Positions 1 through 6,933 of a stretch of 11,484 bases of DNA are shown here, piece by piece. Source of the DNA: Candidatus Hydrothermota bacterium. Its GTDB lineage: Bacteria; Hydrothermota; Hydrothermia; B15-G9. The notes under the pieces were generated by a model. That model made no database searches and was not told the origin of the DNA. It saw only the letters and a program-made list of their open reading frames with translations. The DNA lies in contig QNDP01000017.1 in NCBI GenBank assembly GCA_003645975.1, positions 1 to 11,484 of the forward strand, read 5' to 3'. Position 1 is the stretch's first letter. Every line of letters starts with the position of its first letter. A program made the translations under genes and the position numbers.

Positions 1-869
1 AGCAAGGATTCGCAAGCGTTTTGGAAACCTGTAACGAAATCTTTGGCAGTGTAACCCTGCGAAAAAAGTTCATCCACATGTAAGAGCGCACCTTGTGCAT
101 TTCGGTCTAAAAGCATCTGGAACAGTTCGAGGAAAAATTCGTCCTCGACGATTCCGAGCATCATGTTGACCTCGTGCGGCGTTATCCTGTTCTCGGAGAA
201 GATGGCGAGCTGTTCCAGCAATGCGACTGCGTCCCTCAGACTGCCGTCGGCGTATTTTGCGATTGCCCTGAAAGCGGCTTCATCGGCTTCAATGCCTTCT
301 AACCTCGAAATTTCGGCCAATCGGTTGACTATCTCTTCGATACTCAGAGGCCTGAAGTCGAACCTTTGTGTTCGTGAGATGACGGTTTCGGGCACCTTTC
401 TCGGTTCGGTGGTGGCAAGGACAAAGACGACATGCTCTGGCGGTTCTTCAAGTGTCTTCAGCAGGGCGTTGAAGGCTTCTGTCGTCAGCATGTGCACTTC
501 GTCTATGATGAAAACACGATAGCGTCCTTTGGTGGGCAGAAATCTGACCTGTTCCCTCAAGTTTCGTATCTCGTCTATGCCGCGGTTCGATGCGCCGTCT
601 ATCTCGATGACATCGAGGCTTCTGCCATCGTCTATCTCACGGCAGACCTCGCATTTGTTACAGGGGGTCGGCGTAGGACCGTGAACACAGTTAAGCCCCT
701 TTGCCAGTATCCTTGCAGTCGTAGTTTTACCTACTCCCCTCGGCCCTGCAAACAAATAGGCATGTGAAATCTTGCCCTTACGAAGCGCATTCTGAAGGGT
801 TTTGGTAACATGTCGTTGTCCAGTTACTTCCTCGAAGGTCTTTGGCCGATATTTAACCGGTAGGTTCAT
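1..869 (-). CDS. dnaX: DNA polymerase III subunit gamma/tau, N-terminal part (cut by left edge)
   Basis: This is the clamp-loader ATPase subunit of the replicative polymerase, which opens and loads the beta clamp on primed DNA. Reading the minus strand from the ATG at 869 gives 289 codons with no stop before the edge. The N-terminus is the family-typical 'KYRPKTFEEVTGQ'. A Walker A motif (GPRGVGKTTTAR) spans about residues 42-53. Four zinc-binding cysteines lie at 61, 70, 73 and 76. Walker B with DE is at 123-124, followed by the 'ALLKTLEEPP' segment. The arginine-finger 'SRC' motif reads SRT (165-167), a mild variant. The lid/helical domain begins near residue 175. The C-terminal collar and tau regions, and any programmed frameshift site, lie outside the window. 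No Shine-Dalgarno precedes the ATG. Identification is very secure from motif order. Confidence 0.97.
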   Translation of the reverse strand, partial: MNLPVKYRPKTFEEVTGQRHVTKTLQNALRKGKISHAYLFAGPRGVGKTTTARILAKGLNCVHGPTPTPCNKCEVCREIDDGRSLDVIEIDGASNRGIDEIRNLREQVRFLPTKGRYRVFIIDEVHMLTTEAFNALLKTLEEPPEHVVFVLATTEPRKVPETVISRTQRFDFRPLSIEEIVNRLAEISRLEGIEADEAAFRAIAKYADGSLRDAVALLEQLAIFSENRITPHEVNMMLGIVEDEFFLELFQMLLDRNAQGALLHVDELFSQGYTAKDFVTGFQNACESL

Positions 870-879
870 TGCGATGTCT

Positions 880-908
880 ATTATAGGGGGTCTAAAAAAT
901 GGATTCAG
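880..908 (-). promoter_or_regulatory. Putative sigma-70-type promoter for dnaX, near-leaderless
   Basis: On the minus strand a perfect TATAAT lies at 885-880. A weak -35 (CTGAAT, 908-903) sits exactly 17 bp upstream. The dnaX ATG starts only 10 bases after the -10, so a normally placed start of transcription would leave a leader of only a few bases. This fits the absence of a ribosome binding site. The -10 is a direct observation; promoter activity is inferred. Confidence 0.5.
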
Positions 909-948
909 CTTGAAATCCTCGTCCATGTAATTCGTTTATAAGTTGCGT

Positions 949-954
949 TATCAT
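949..954 (+). promoter_or_regulatory. Possible -10 element for the plus-strand operon
   Basis: TATCAT lies 9 bases before the ATG at 964 and no Shine-Dalgarno is visible. No good -35 is seen at 16-18 bp spacing. The arrangement resembles the dnaX side: a TATxAT hexamer, then an AGACA-containing spacer, then ATG. A leaderless transcript is possible but the promoter call is weak. Confidence 0.3.
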
Positions 955-963
955 TTAGACACC

Positions 964-1722
964 ATGAGCAGATACCATTTTGGTGCTAAGGTTGATCCAC
1001 AAAAGCAAAAGATCAGGGAGCGTGTTTGGAATATGATGGAACGGCAAGGAATAGCCCGTTTTCCGGGCGCTTTTGGTAGAATTCCCAATTTTGTTGGTGC
1101 GGAAGATGCCGCAAGGAAGGCTTCTCAGATGGAAGTTTTTAGAAAAGCGAAGGTTATCAAATCCAATCCGGATTCACCTCAGAGAAAACTCCGTGAAATA
1201 GCCCTTTCTATGGGCAAGTTGGTTTATATGGCAGTTCCCCGCCTTCGCGAAAGAAAATGTTTTGTTGAGCTTAATCCTGTCGAAATCCCACAAAATCTCG
1301 TCCATGAAGCATCCACCATTAAGGGTGCGTTTAAATACGGTAAGTTGGTGAGTCCAAACGAGATGAGGAGGGTTGATTTGATAATTGCAGGCTCTGTGGC
1401 CGTGAATCTGCAAGGACAGAGAATAGGAAAAGGCGGTGGATTTTCCGATCTCGAGTTTGCGATAGGCCGGGAGTTCGGTTTGATAGACGAAGATACGCCA
1501 GTTTTAACTACGGTTCATGAGATTCAGATACTGGATTCTGAGGTTTTCCCATGGAAACCTCATGACATTCCGGTCGATTTTATAGTTACACCTTCAAGAG
1601 TCGTAGAGACTCGGACTGAATATCCGAAGCCAGAGGGAATTTATTGGGAACTTTTGACAAAACAGCAACTTGAGTTGATTCCAATTTTGAGAGATTTGAA
1701 GGAGGCGAGGCGATATGGGTAA
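964..1722 (+). CDS. 5-formyltetrahydrofolate cyclo-ligase family protein (MTHFS-domain type)
   Basis: The 252-aa product belongs to the family that converts 5-formyl-THF to 5,10-methenyl-THF with ATP (COG0212), in the cytosol. The key signature is G-K-G-G-G-F-S-D at 155-162, the counterpart of the GxGGGYYD phosphate/folate loop of classical enzymes. It is followed by a conserved 'HDIPVDFIVTPSRV' segment (about 200-213) that is typical of the longer archaeal and eukaryotic MTHFSD-like branch. At about 250 aa it is longer than classical bacterial enzymes (about 180-200 aa), with an extra N-terminal helical region. The ATG at 964 is chosen; a TTG at 943 in the same frame would add 7 residues overlapping the -10-like element. 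Neither start has a Shine-Dalgarno. The stop overlaps the next gene by 8 bases. Family membership is strong, but the exact substrate is inferred because members of this branch are poorly characterised. Confidence 0.85.
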   Translation: MSRYHFGAKVDPQKQKIRERVWNMMERQGIARFPGAFGRIPNFVGAEDAARKASQMEVFRKAKVIKSNPDSPQRKLREIALSMGKLVYMAVPRLRERKCFVELNPVEIPQNLVHEASTIKGAFKYGKLVSPNEMRRVDLIIAGSVAVNLQGQRIGKGGGFSDLEFAIGREFGLIDEDTPVLTTVHEIQILDSEVFPWKPHDIPVDFIVTPSRVVETRTEYPKPEGIYWELLTKQQLELIPILRDLKEARRYG

Positions 1723-3259
1723 GAATGACGAGAGGCGCAGGATCCTCATAGTTGAGGATGACGCCAACTTGATGCAGATACTTTCGGACATTTTTGTTCA
1801 AGCTGGGTTTGAAGTCGAAGTTGCAAGCAATGCATACGAAGCCATTGAGAAATTGGAAAAAGGCTTTGGTCCTGACATCGTTCTTTCCGACATTTTGATG
1901 CCCGAGATGGACGGTTTTGAACTTTTTAAGAAAGTTCGGACTATGCCGTATCCGTCATGCCAAAATGTGCCGTTTGTTTTCCTGACCGCTCTTTCCGATC
2001 AAGCCAACCGTTTAAGAGGACTGGGAATGGGGGCTGATGACTACATAACAAAACCTTTTGATCCACAGGAGTTGGTGATTAGGATCCAGAACATCCTCAG
2101 AAGACGAGAGGCCGTCAGGATGACACTTTCGGGTTCACTCCGAGAGGTGCCTCTGATCGATATTCTTCAATTACTTGAGACCCAAAGGAAGACAGGGGTT
2201 CTGCGCATCGATCGTCGGGACAAAGTGGCCGAAATATTTTTGAAAAATGGGCGCGTGGTGCATGTGAATGCAGGCGATCTCATTGGAAAGGAGGCACTTA
2301 AGGCTATTCTGCGATGGGACAGCGGCGAATTCGAGTTCGTCCCAAATGTCCAACCGCAGAATGAGACTATGGATGAAAACACCACAGAGTTGATATTGAA
2401 CTGCATGAGTGAACTCGACGAGGAGAGGGCGTCCGAAGCAACTTCCAGTTTCTCCGAAAAGGAGCTCGAGGCAGCGCTGAGCATTTTGCGAGAAGCCGAA
2501 AAGCAGATTGATGTGGAAAGCCCCGTTGAAATCGGACACAACACATTCTGGATTGGCCAGCGTGAGAAGGAAAATGTTGAACTTCAAGTGAATGTCTATC
2601 TCAGAAGGTTTATCGGAGAGGGCAAAACGGTGAATCTGCTGATAGAATCCGGCCCGATTAAGGCCTTCGATTCCATTGCGAGCAAATGCGTTGAACTTAT
2701 AGAGAGCATGTCGAATATCGATATGTGTGCGGTTACTCAACCGTTGCCGGATATGTGCTCTAACATCGTTCGGGTCGTCGAACTCAACGAAGACATCACG
2801 ATCTTATCGACATTTGAGAACCTCCGTGCAATTTACAAGCTCGACATTCCAAGAGACCACTTCAAGCCCGTCGATTTTCTCAGGGATTACACGGTAAATC
2901 TGCCGACAGGTCATAAGTTGGTTTTCATTCCTATGAAATTCCTGCCGTTGAGAGGTTCGATAGGCATTTTTGATCCGGAAAATAAAATCCTCTTTTCCAG
3001 CTTCCTTATGAGTGGATTTGTAACTCCCGGGGACATCCAACTTTTTGCTACAGAAGCCGATTGGGACGGCATAAAAAAGTTTGCGAAGTTTTACTTCCCC
3101 ACGAAGAAGGCATTGATTGAAGCGATAAATGCGGTTAATAGGGCGACACAGGGAGACATAGAACTCATTGCCCCTGCTTATGGAAAACTCGTGAGGGGTA
3201 GCTTAATCTCAGAATTTTGGAGTAGGTTGGCAGATGTAGATTTGCTATTTGAGAGTTGA
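1715..3259 (+). CDS. Response regulator: REC-PATAN (DUF4388)-degenerate flavodiiron-like domain
   Basis: This 514-aa protein has three parts. Residues 10-128 form a complete receiver domain: acidic E14/D15/D16, phospho-acceptor D59 in 'SDILMPEMDG', T91 and K113. Residues about 137-235 match PATAN/DUF4388 ('LSGSLREVPLIDILQLLE', 'TGVLRID', 'GEFEF'), a fold found in signalling proteins. Residues about 270-500 resemble the metallo-beta-lactamase-fold diiron (ODP) domain of flavodiiron proteins: 'HNTFWIG', 'YDPE..ILFSGD'-like 'FDPENKILFSSF', and 'IAPAYGKLVRG' in place of 'IAPSHGPIWR'. The usual metal ligands appear replaced (HxExDH reads QxLxDM at 342-347; the LFSGD Asp reads F430; the SHG His reads Y489), so it is probably not a redox diiron centre. 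There is a strong Shine-Dalgarno AAGGAGG (1699-1705). It is the likely partner of the kinase two genes downstream. REC is certain, PATAN strong, and the ODP assignment rests on remote motif alignment by eye. Confidence 0.88.
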   Translation: MGKNDERRRILIVEDDANLMQILSDIFVQAGFEVEVASNAYEAIEKLEKGFGPDIVLSDILMPEMDGFELFKKVRTMPYPSCQNVPFVFLTALSDQANRLRGLGMGADDYITKPFDPQELVIRIQNILRRREAVRMTLSGSLREVPLIDILQLLETQRKTGVLRIDRRDKVAEIFLKNGRVVHVNAGDLIGKEALKAILRWDSGEFEFVPNVQPQNETMDENTTELILNCMSELDEERASEATSSFSEKELEAALSILREAEKQIDVESPVEIGHNTFWIGQREKENVELQVNVYLRRFIGEGKTVNLLIESGPIKAFDSIASKCVELIESMSNIDMCAVTQPLPDMCSNIVRVVELNEDITILSTFENLRAIYKLDIPRDHFKPVDFLRDYTVNLPTGHKLVFIPMKFLPLRGSIGIFDPENKILFSSFLMSGFVTPGDIQLFATEADWDGIKKFAKFYFPTKKALIEAINAVNRATQGDIELIAPAYGKLVRGSLISEFWSRLADVDLLFES

Positions 3260-3288
3260 AGGAACTATTTACGGCATGGGAGGGAGTT

Positions 3289-3645
3289 ATGGAAAGGATT
3301 TTGATAGTTGAAGACGATATGACTTTGGTGGCTCTAATAAAAGCCATGCTGAAACAACATGCGAACCCTGAAAGGCAAGTCCTGTTAGCCCAAAATGTGA
3401 AGGAGGCAAAACACCTCATCGAATCCGAAAACTTCGATAAGGCCTTCATAGACGAAAGGTTACCTGACGGGTTTGGAACCGAAGTTGGAAGACTCCTCAA
3501 GGAAAGCCAGCCAAATTGTCAGGTTTGGATTTGCACAGCTTTCGATAGAATAACTTTGTCCCATGCAGAACAACAGTTGGGATTGAAGGTCATTTCCAAA
3601 GAAGAAAGTTTATCTCTGATCCTTAACCTCATAGCAAACCACTGA
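3289..3645 (+). CDS. Single-domain response regulator (CheY/Spo0F-like)
   Basis: The 118-aa product is a receiver domain only, with no output domain. Acidic E8/D9/D10, phospho-acceptor D55 in 'FIDERLPDG', T83 and K104 are all present, so phosphorylation should be possible. The ATG at 3289 is preferred because a strong GGGAGGGAG (3278-3286) precedes it and the protein then starts with the receiver's first strand (MERILIVEDD). A TTG at 3256 overlapping the previous stop would add 11 unconserved residues. It lies between the REC-PATAN gene and the kinase, 19 bases before the kinase ATG. It may serve as a phosphorelay intermediate, phosphate sink or protein-binding switch; the sequence does not decide which. 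Confidence 0.9.
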   Translation: MERILIVEDDMTLVALIKAMLKQHANPERQVLLAQNVKEAKHLIESENFDKAFIDERLPDGFGTEVGRLLKESQPNCQVWICTAFDRITLSHAEQQLGLKVISKEESLSLILNLIANH

Positions 3646-3664
3646 ACGGGTTACGGTGGGAGTT

Positions 3665-6316
3665 ATGAAGGTAAAAAAGTTGTCAAGCATCTCTACAAAT
3701 TATGCGATTCCAGCCGTCATTTGCCTGATAATCTTCGCGGTTTTGATTCAGTTTATCCCGTTTAACGAGATAAATTTCATGTTTTTGAAAAGGTGGCCGT
3801 ATAAATTCAGAGGTAGTGGCAAGACAAAGATCTTAGTCGTCGAGGTTCCAAGACCTAAATATGCTGAGGGCTTGTTCAAAACCTTTAAGTATTTTTGGCA
3901 AAGTGTTGTTACAAGTGAGACAGCAGCCGAACACAACATCCCAAAACATCCGCAAAAAGAGCCAGATTCTGAGAACGGTAAGTTTTTGATGGTTGTGTTT
4001 CCTTTGGAATATCTTTTTGAAGTAGAACCATTTATATCGAGCGACAGCATGGCTTTTGTTTCCGATAGGGATGTGCGGCTGTTTTTTCTATTTCCACAAC
4101 CGTTCAATTTGAACGCATTTGGCAGTTCCGATAAGTTTAGCAAGATCAGCAGCGAAAGGCTGATAACATCGCACTACATTGTTTTCAGCGACAGCGGAGC
4201 GCGCGGTGTAAAAGCCACACATGTCCCTTCAATTAAGTGGAATAACGTCGATGTTATTGAACTTAGGAGTTTTCTTAAAAAACTATTCCACGAAAATTTT
4301 GGAAACGATTCCACTGTGATGACACTCATTGAGCCGCTCCCTTTCGACATCCTCATGATAAACGACTATCCAATTGATTCTGAGGTTGTTGGAAGATTAA
4401 AAACCGTCTGCGAGGCGATGGACACGGTTTTCATAATTTTTTACCCTGCCAATTACAAATTCTCCTCGTATTACGGGGTTTACATGTATAACCCCGATTC
4501 CGGAAAGATCGAATTTAACCCCACAGCACCCCTGTCTTATCTCATGGGATTTCATATCTGGACATGTTTTTCAGGGGTAACCCCACATGCCAAATGGAGA
4601 TGGAACAGCGGATTAGGCGCATTGATTTTGGTCGCTGCCCTTGCCCTTTTGGCTTTTGTGATGTTCCGAACAGGCCCTCTAATGACTATGGGTAACTGGC
4701 TGTTGTTGTGTGTGTTCGGCGAATTGATCAACCTTTACTTGTTTCGCAAAGAGGCCGCTTTTATTCCGAATTTGGCCGAAATGCTTTTCACCTTGTTGAT
4801 TTACATTCAACTTGTAGCAATTTTCAACACATGGGGATTCATAAAAAACATCGAGGAAACTGTGAGTTCAGTGGTGAGGAATATTCCCGTTTTCGCCAAA
4901 AAGACGGATTTTAAAAACTACTGCGGTGAATTGCTTCAGATGTTGGAAAATGTGAGGGGCATTGAACTGGAAGGAGAAGGAGGATGCTTCGAGACAGGCG
5001 TTGACAAAAGAGATTTGAGGGCCGTCGATCTAAGGCTATCGGGCAGGCGAAAAGTGAGGTTGTTTTTGCCCTGGGGCACCATCCTTTCGCCTGCAGAACG
5101 TGAGTTTATTAGACAGTTCATAAATTTGATGTCCGAAGAGAGCACCCTGATAAAGCGCAGGGGGAGTAAAGGGCTGATTGTTAATTACTTCCTTAAACTC
5201 GAAGAACTCGCCATCGCTTTGGACACCACTTTGAGCTATTCAGACATGTTGAGGGAAGTCCTTGAAGGCTTTCCAATGGGGGCTGCCATCATCGACCCCA
5301 TAGGAAGATTGGTCTATACGAACAGCCATTTCAACCACTATCTCGGTATAGGAAAGAATGAAATTGCAAACAGAGTTACGGTTACAGAAGTCTTTAAAAA
5401 CACGATTTTTGAAAGCATAATCGACGAGATCTCAGAATTTTTGGTCTCAAGCAACCCTGCAGAGAAGATGAACTTTTACAGAGAGGTGAGCGACCCGAAG
5501 ACAAAGATGATCTTTGAGGTTTTGATCATTAGGTTTTTCAAAGATGGACAATATAAGGGAAATGGGCTGGTGATCTTTAACTTAACTCCGTTCAAAAAGG
5601 GGCGTAAGGCGTTTGAAATCATGTCCCAGCAATTTGAGCATGAGCTTAACACCATCCAAACAAGTATAGAATTTGCCCTCAAAATGCATGTCATGAATCG
5701 GCAGGACGAAGATGAATTCATAAAAATTGCCTTCGACTCGCTCGCAAGGATGAAAAATGCGGTTGTCAAACTGAAAGAACTCACGGTTGTCCGTGAAGAG
5801 GTTTCGCGTGAAGGACTGGAATTTGTTAAAGAACCCGTTTTCGTTCGAGATGTCATAAACTCCAAAGAGATCCAAGAAATTTTTCCGCCGAATGTCAGAT
5901 TTATTGTAGAGGTATCTGAGGATGCTAAGTTCTTTGGAAATAAGAGGTTGTTTTTGATTGCTTTGAAAAATCTGCTCGAAAATGCAGTCAAGTATGGGGA
6001 GGGTAAGGTCAGAATCGGTGCTAAGCGGGAGGGCGACAAGGTCATAGTCGAAATCGAAGACAACGGTCCCGGAATTCCACCTGATAAACGGGCAGAGGTT
6101 TTTGAGCCTTTTAAACGAGTAGGGCTTGAAGGTGAAACCCATAATCCAAAACCCGGATTGGGACTTGGCCTTAGCATAGTGCGAGAAATAGTCGAGGAGA
6201 TTTTGGGTGGCCAAATTTGGGTCACCGACAGCGAATCGCTTGGCGGGGCGAAATTCGTGATCGAGTTACCTGCCAAACCGCTATACGAGGTTTTTAAGCC
6301 GCTTAGAACCTCGTGA
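3665..6316 (+). CDS. Membrane sensor histidine kinase, CHASE2-like/GAF-like/PAS/HisKA/HATPase
   Basis: This 883-aa kinase has one N-terminal transmembrane helix (about 14-31), a roughly 280-residue extracytoplasmic region, three closely spaced helices (about 316-335, 344-361, 370-388) and then the cytoplasmic part. One helix, a large loop and three helices is CHASE2 topology, and 'RWPYKFRG...KILVVEV' resembles the start of CHASE2, though the loop is divergent. A GAF-like segment (about 405-490) and a PAS domain (about 528-640, 'GFPMGAAIIDPIGRLVYTN') follow. The dimerisation helix carries H659 in an unusual H-box (EHELNT). The catalytic domain has the N box (N773 in LLENAVKYG), G1 (DNGPGIP, D799), F box (FEPFKR) and G2 (GLGLGLS), so it should be active. 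The ATG at 3665 has GGTGGGAG before it; an upstream in-frame GTG at 3656 lies inside that Shine-Dalgarno. Likely targets are the two receivers upstream. Its 3' end overlaps a strong inverted repeat. Confidence 0.9.
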   Translation: MKVKKLSSISTNYAIPAVICLIIFAVLIQFIPFNEINFMFLKRWPYKFRGSGKTKILVVEVPRPKYAEGLFKTFKYFWQSVVTSETAAEHNIPKHPQKEPDSENGKFLMVVFPLEYLFEVEPFISSDSMAFVSDRDVRLFFLFPQPFNLNAFGSSDKFSKISSERLITSHYIVFSDSGARGVKATHVPSIKWNNVDVIELRSFLKKLFHENFGNDSTVMTLIEPLPFDILMINDYPIDSEVVGRLKTVCEAMDTVFIIFYPANYKFSSYYGVYMYNPDSGKIEFNPTAPLSYLMGFHIWTCFSGVTPHAKWRWNSGLGALILVAALALLAFVMFRTGPLMTMGNWLLLCVFGELINLYLFRKEAAFIPNLAEMLFTLLIYIQLVAIFNTWGFIKNIEETVSSVVRNIPVFAKKTDFKNYCGELLQMLENVRGIELEGEGGCFETGVDKRDLRAVDLRLSGRRKVRLFLPWGTILSPAEREFIRQFINLMSEESTLIKRRGSKGLIVNYFLKLEELAIALDTTLSYSDMLREVLEGFPMGAAIIDPIGRLVYTNSHFNHYLGIGKNEIANRVTVTEVFKNTIFESIIDEISEFLVSSNPAEKMNFYREVSDPKTKMIFEVLIIRFFKDGQYKGNGLVIFNLTPFKKGRKAFEIMSQQFEHELNTIQTSIEFALKMHVMNRQDEDEFIKIAFDSLARMKNAVVKLKELTVVREEVSREGLEFVKEPVFVRDVINSKEIQEIFPPNVRFIVEVSEDAKFFGNKRLFLIALKNLLENAVKYGEGKVRIGAKREGDKVIVEIEDNGPGIPPDKRAEVFEPFKRVGLEGETHNPKPGLGLGLSIVREIVEEILGGQIWVTDSESLGGAKFVIELPAKPLYEVFKPLRTS
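6285..6314 (+). promoter_or_regulatory. Hairpin at the kinase stop / sigma leader
   Basis: ACGAGGTT (6285-6292) and AACCTCGT (6307-6314) form a perfect 8-bp inverted repeat around 14 bases. TAAG and CTTA inside that spacer (6295-6298 and 6302-6305) can pair as well, giving a nearly continuous stem with a triloop. No run of T follows, so this is not a typical intrinsic terminator. The 3' arm motif GAACCTC recurs at 6320-6326. The structure is directly visible; a role in mRNA processing or in sigma expression is inferred. Confidence 0.55.
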
Positions 6317-6326
6317 AAGGAACCTC
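6306..6326 (+). repeat. Direct repeat GAACCTC, two copies
   Basis: GAACCTC occurs at 6306-6312 and again at 6320-6326, a 14-base period, just before the sigma gene. The second copy is part of GGAACC, which looks like the -35 of many ECF-sigma promoters. Both copies are complementary to the GAGGT motifs at 6287-6291 and 6351-6355. No convincing ECF -10 is seen at the usual 16-17 bp spacing, so a promoter here is uncertain. Confidence 0.4.
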
Positions 6327-6359
6327 ACCGACTCTAAAAATTTGGCTAAAGAGGTCGGT
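6327..6359 (+). promoter_or_regulatory. Hairpin enclosing the sigma-factor Shine-Dalgarno
   Basis: ACCGAC-TCT (6327-6335) pairs with AGA-G-GTCGGT (6350-6359) with one bulged G at 6353. The GAGGT ribosome binding site of the sigma gene (6351-6355) lies in the 3' arm, so the folded form would hide it. The pairing is visible in the sequence; translational control is inferred. Confidence 0.45.
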
Positions 6360-6363
6360 TACA

Positions 6364-6933
6364 ATGAAAGGATTGAGCATGGCTATACCGTTGGATGCAA
6401 CATTGAAAACTTTGGATCTGGCGGACGAGGAGGTTAGGACGAAGGTCATAGAAAAATTTATAGATGAACATGGGCAGAGGTTGTTCAACCTGATCTATTG
6501 GAAGACAGGAAACTACGAGGATGCTAAGGATTTGACGGCTGAGGTCATCTTCAAGATTTACAAAGCGCTTCCGAAATTCAGAGGCGATGCGAACTTATAC
6601 ACATGGGCTTATCGGATTGCCATCAATCATGTCAACAGATTTCTCCTGAAAAGAAGCCTGCTGAAGTTTGTCTCTTTTGAGGATATGAAAAGAGAACCGG
6701 AATGTTTGGATGCTCGTCAGGACACGGATGACAGTGGATTGAGCGAGGCGGTTCGTCAGGCGGTTTCCAAGCTTCCGCAAAAATACCGTGATGTCGTGGT
6801 CTTGTTCTATTTCGAGAACTGCAAGTATGAGGAGATCGCCCAGATACTCGGCATCTCTGTCGGCACGGTCAAATCGCGATTGAATAGGGCAAGGTCCAAA
6901 TTATCAAAACTTTTGGAGGGTGTGATAAAATGA
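6364..6933 (+). CDS. ECF-type RNA polymerase sigma factor (sigma-70 family)
   Basis: The 189-aa product directs RNA polymerase to specific promoters. Region sigma-2 spans about residues 36-99 ('LFNLIYWKTGNYEDAKDLTAE', 'WAYRIAINHVNRF') and region sigma-4 about 127-183 ('LPQKYRDVVVLFYFE', then a helix-turn-helix 'YEEIAQILGISVGTVKSRL'). Regions 1 and 3 are absent, as expected of an ECF (group 4) sigma factor. The ATG at 6364 has GAGGT 8 bases upstream. A second ATG at 6379, preceded by AAAGGA, would remove 5 residues and is also possible. The stop overlaps the anti-sigma start as ATGA, implying translational coupling and a cognate pair. It lies 47 bases after the kinase gene, an uncommon co-location that suggests the two-component genes and the sigma factor serve one response. 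Confidence 0.93.
   Translation: MKGLSMAIPLDATLKTLDLADEEVRTKVIEKFIDEHGQRLFNLIYWKTGNYEDAKDLTAEVIFKIYKALPKFRGDANLYTWAYRIAINHVNRFLLKRSLLKFVSFEDMKREPECLDARQDTDDSGLSEAVRQAVSKLPQKYRDVVVLFYFENCKYEEIAQILGISVGTVKSRLNRARSKLSKLLEGVIK

Noticed and set aside
163..767. Two plus-strand open frames across the left end
   Set aside because: They lie antisense to dnaX, whose minus-strand translation matches the family motif by motif; the plus-strand translations show no recognisable domain.
2167..2740. Minus-strand open frames opposite the PATAN region
   Set aside because: They are shadows of the REC-PATAN gene with no family-like features.
5476..6276. Long minus-strand open frame (266 codons) and a second one at 5582-6214
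   Set aside because: Both are antisense to the kinase PAS and catalytic region, are rich in Ser/Thr/Pro from reverse reading, and have no start signal or domain.
6285..6314. Intrinsic terminator separating the kinase and sigma genes
   Set aside because: The stem is good but no T run follows, and the sigma gene begins only 47 bases later with no convincing new promoter.
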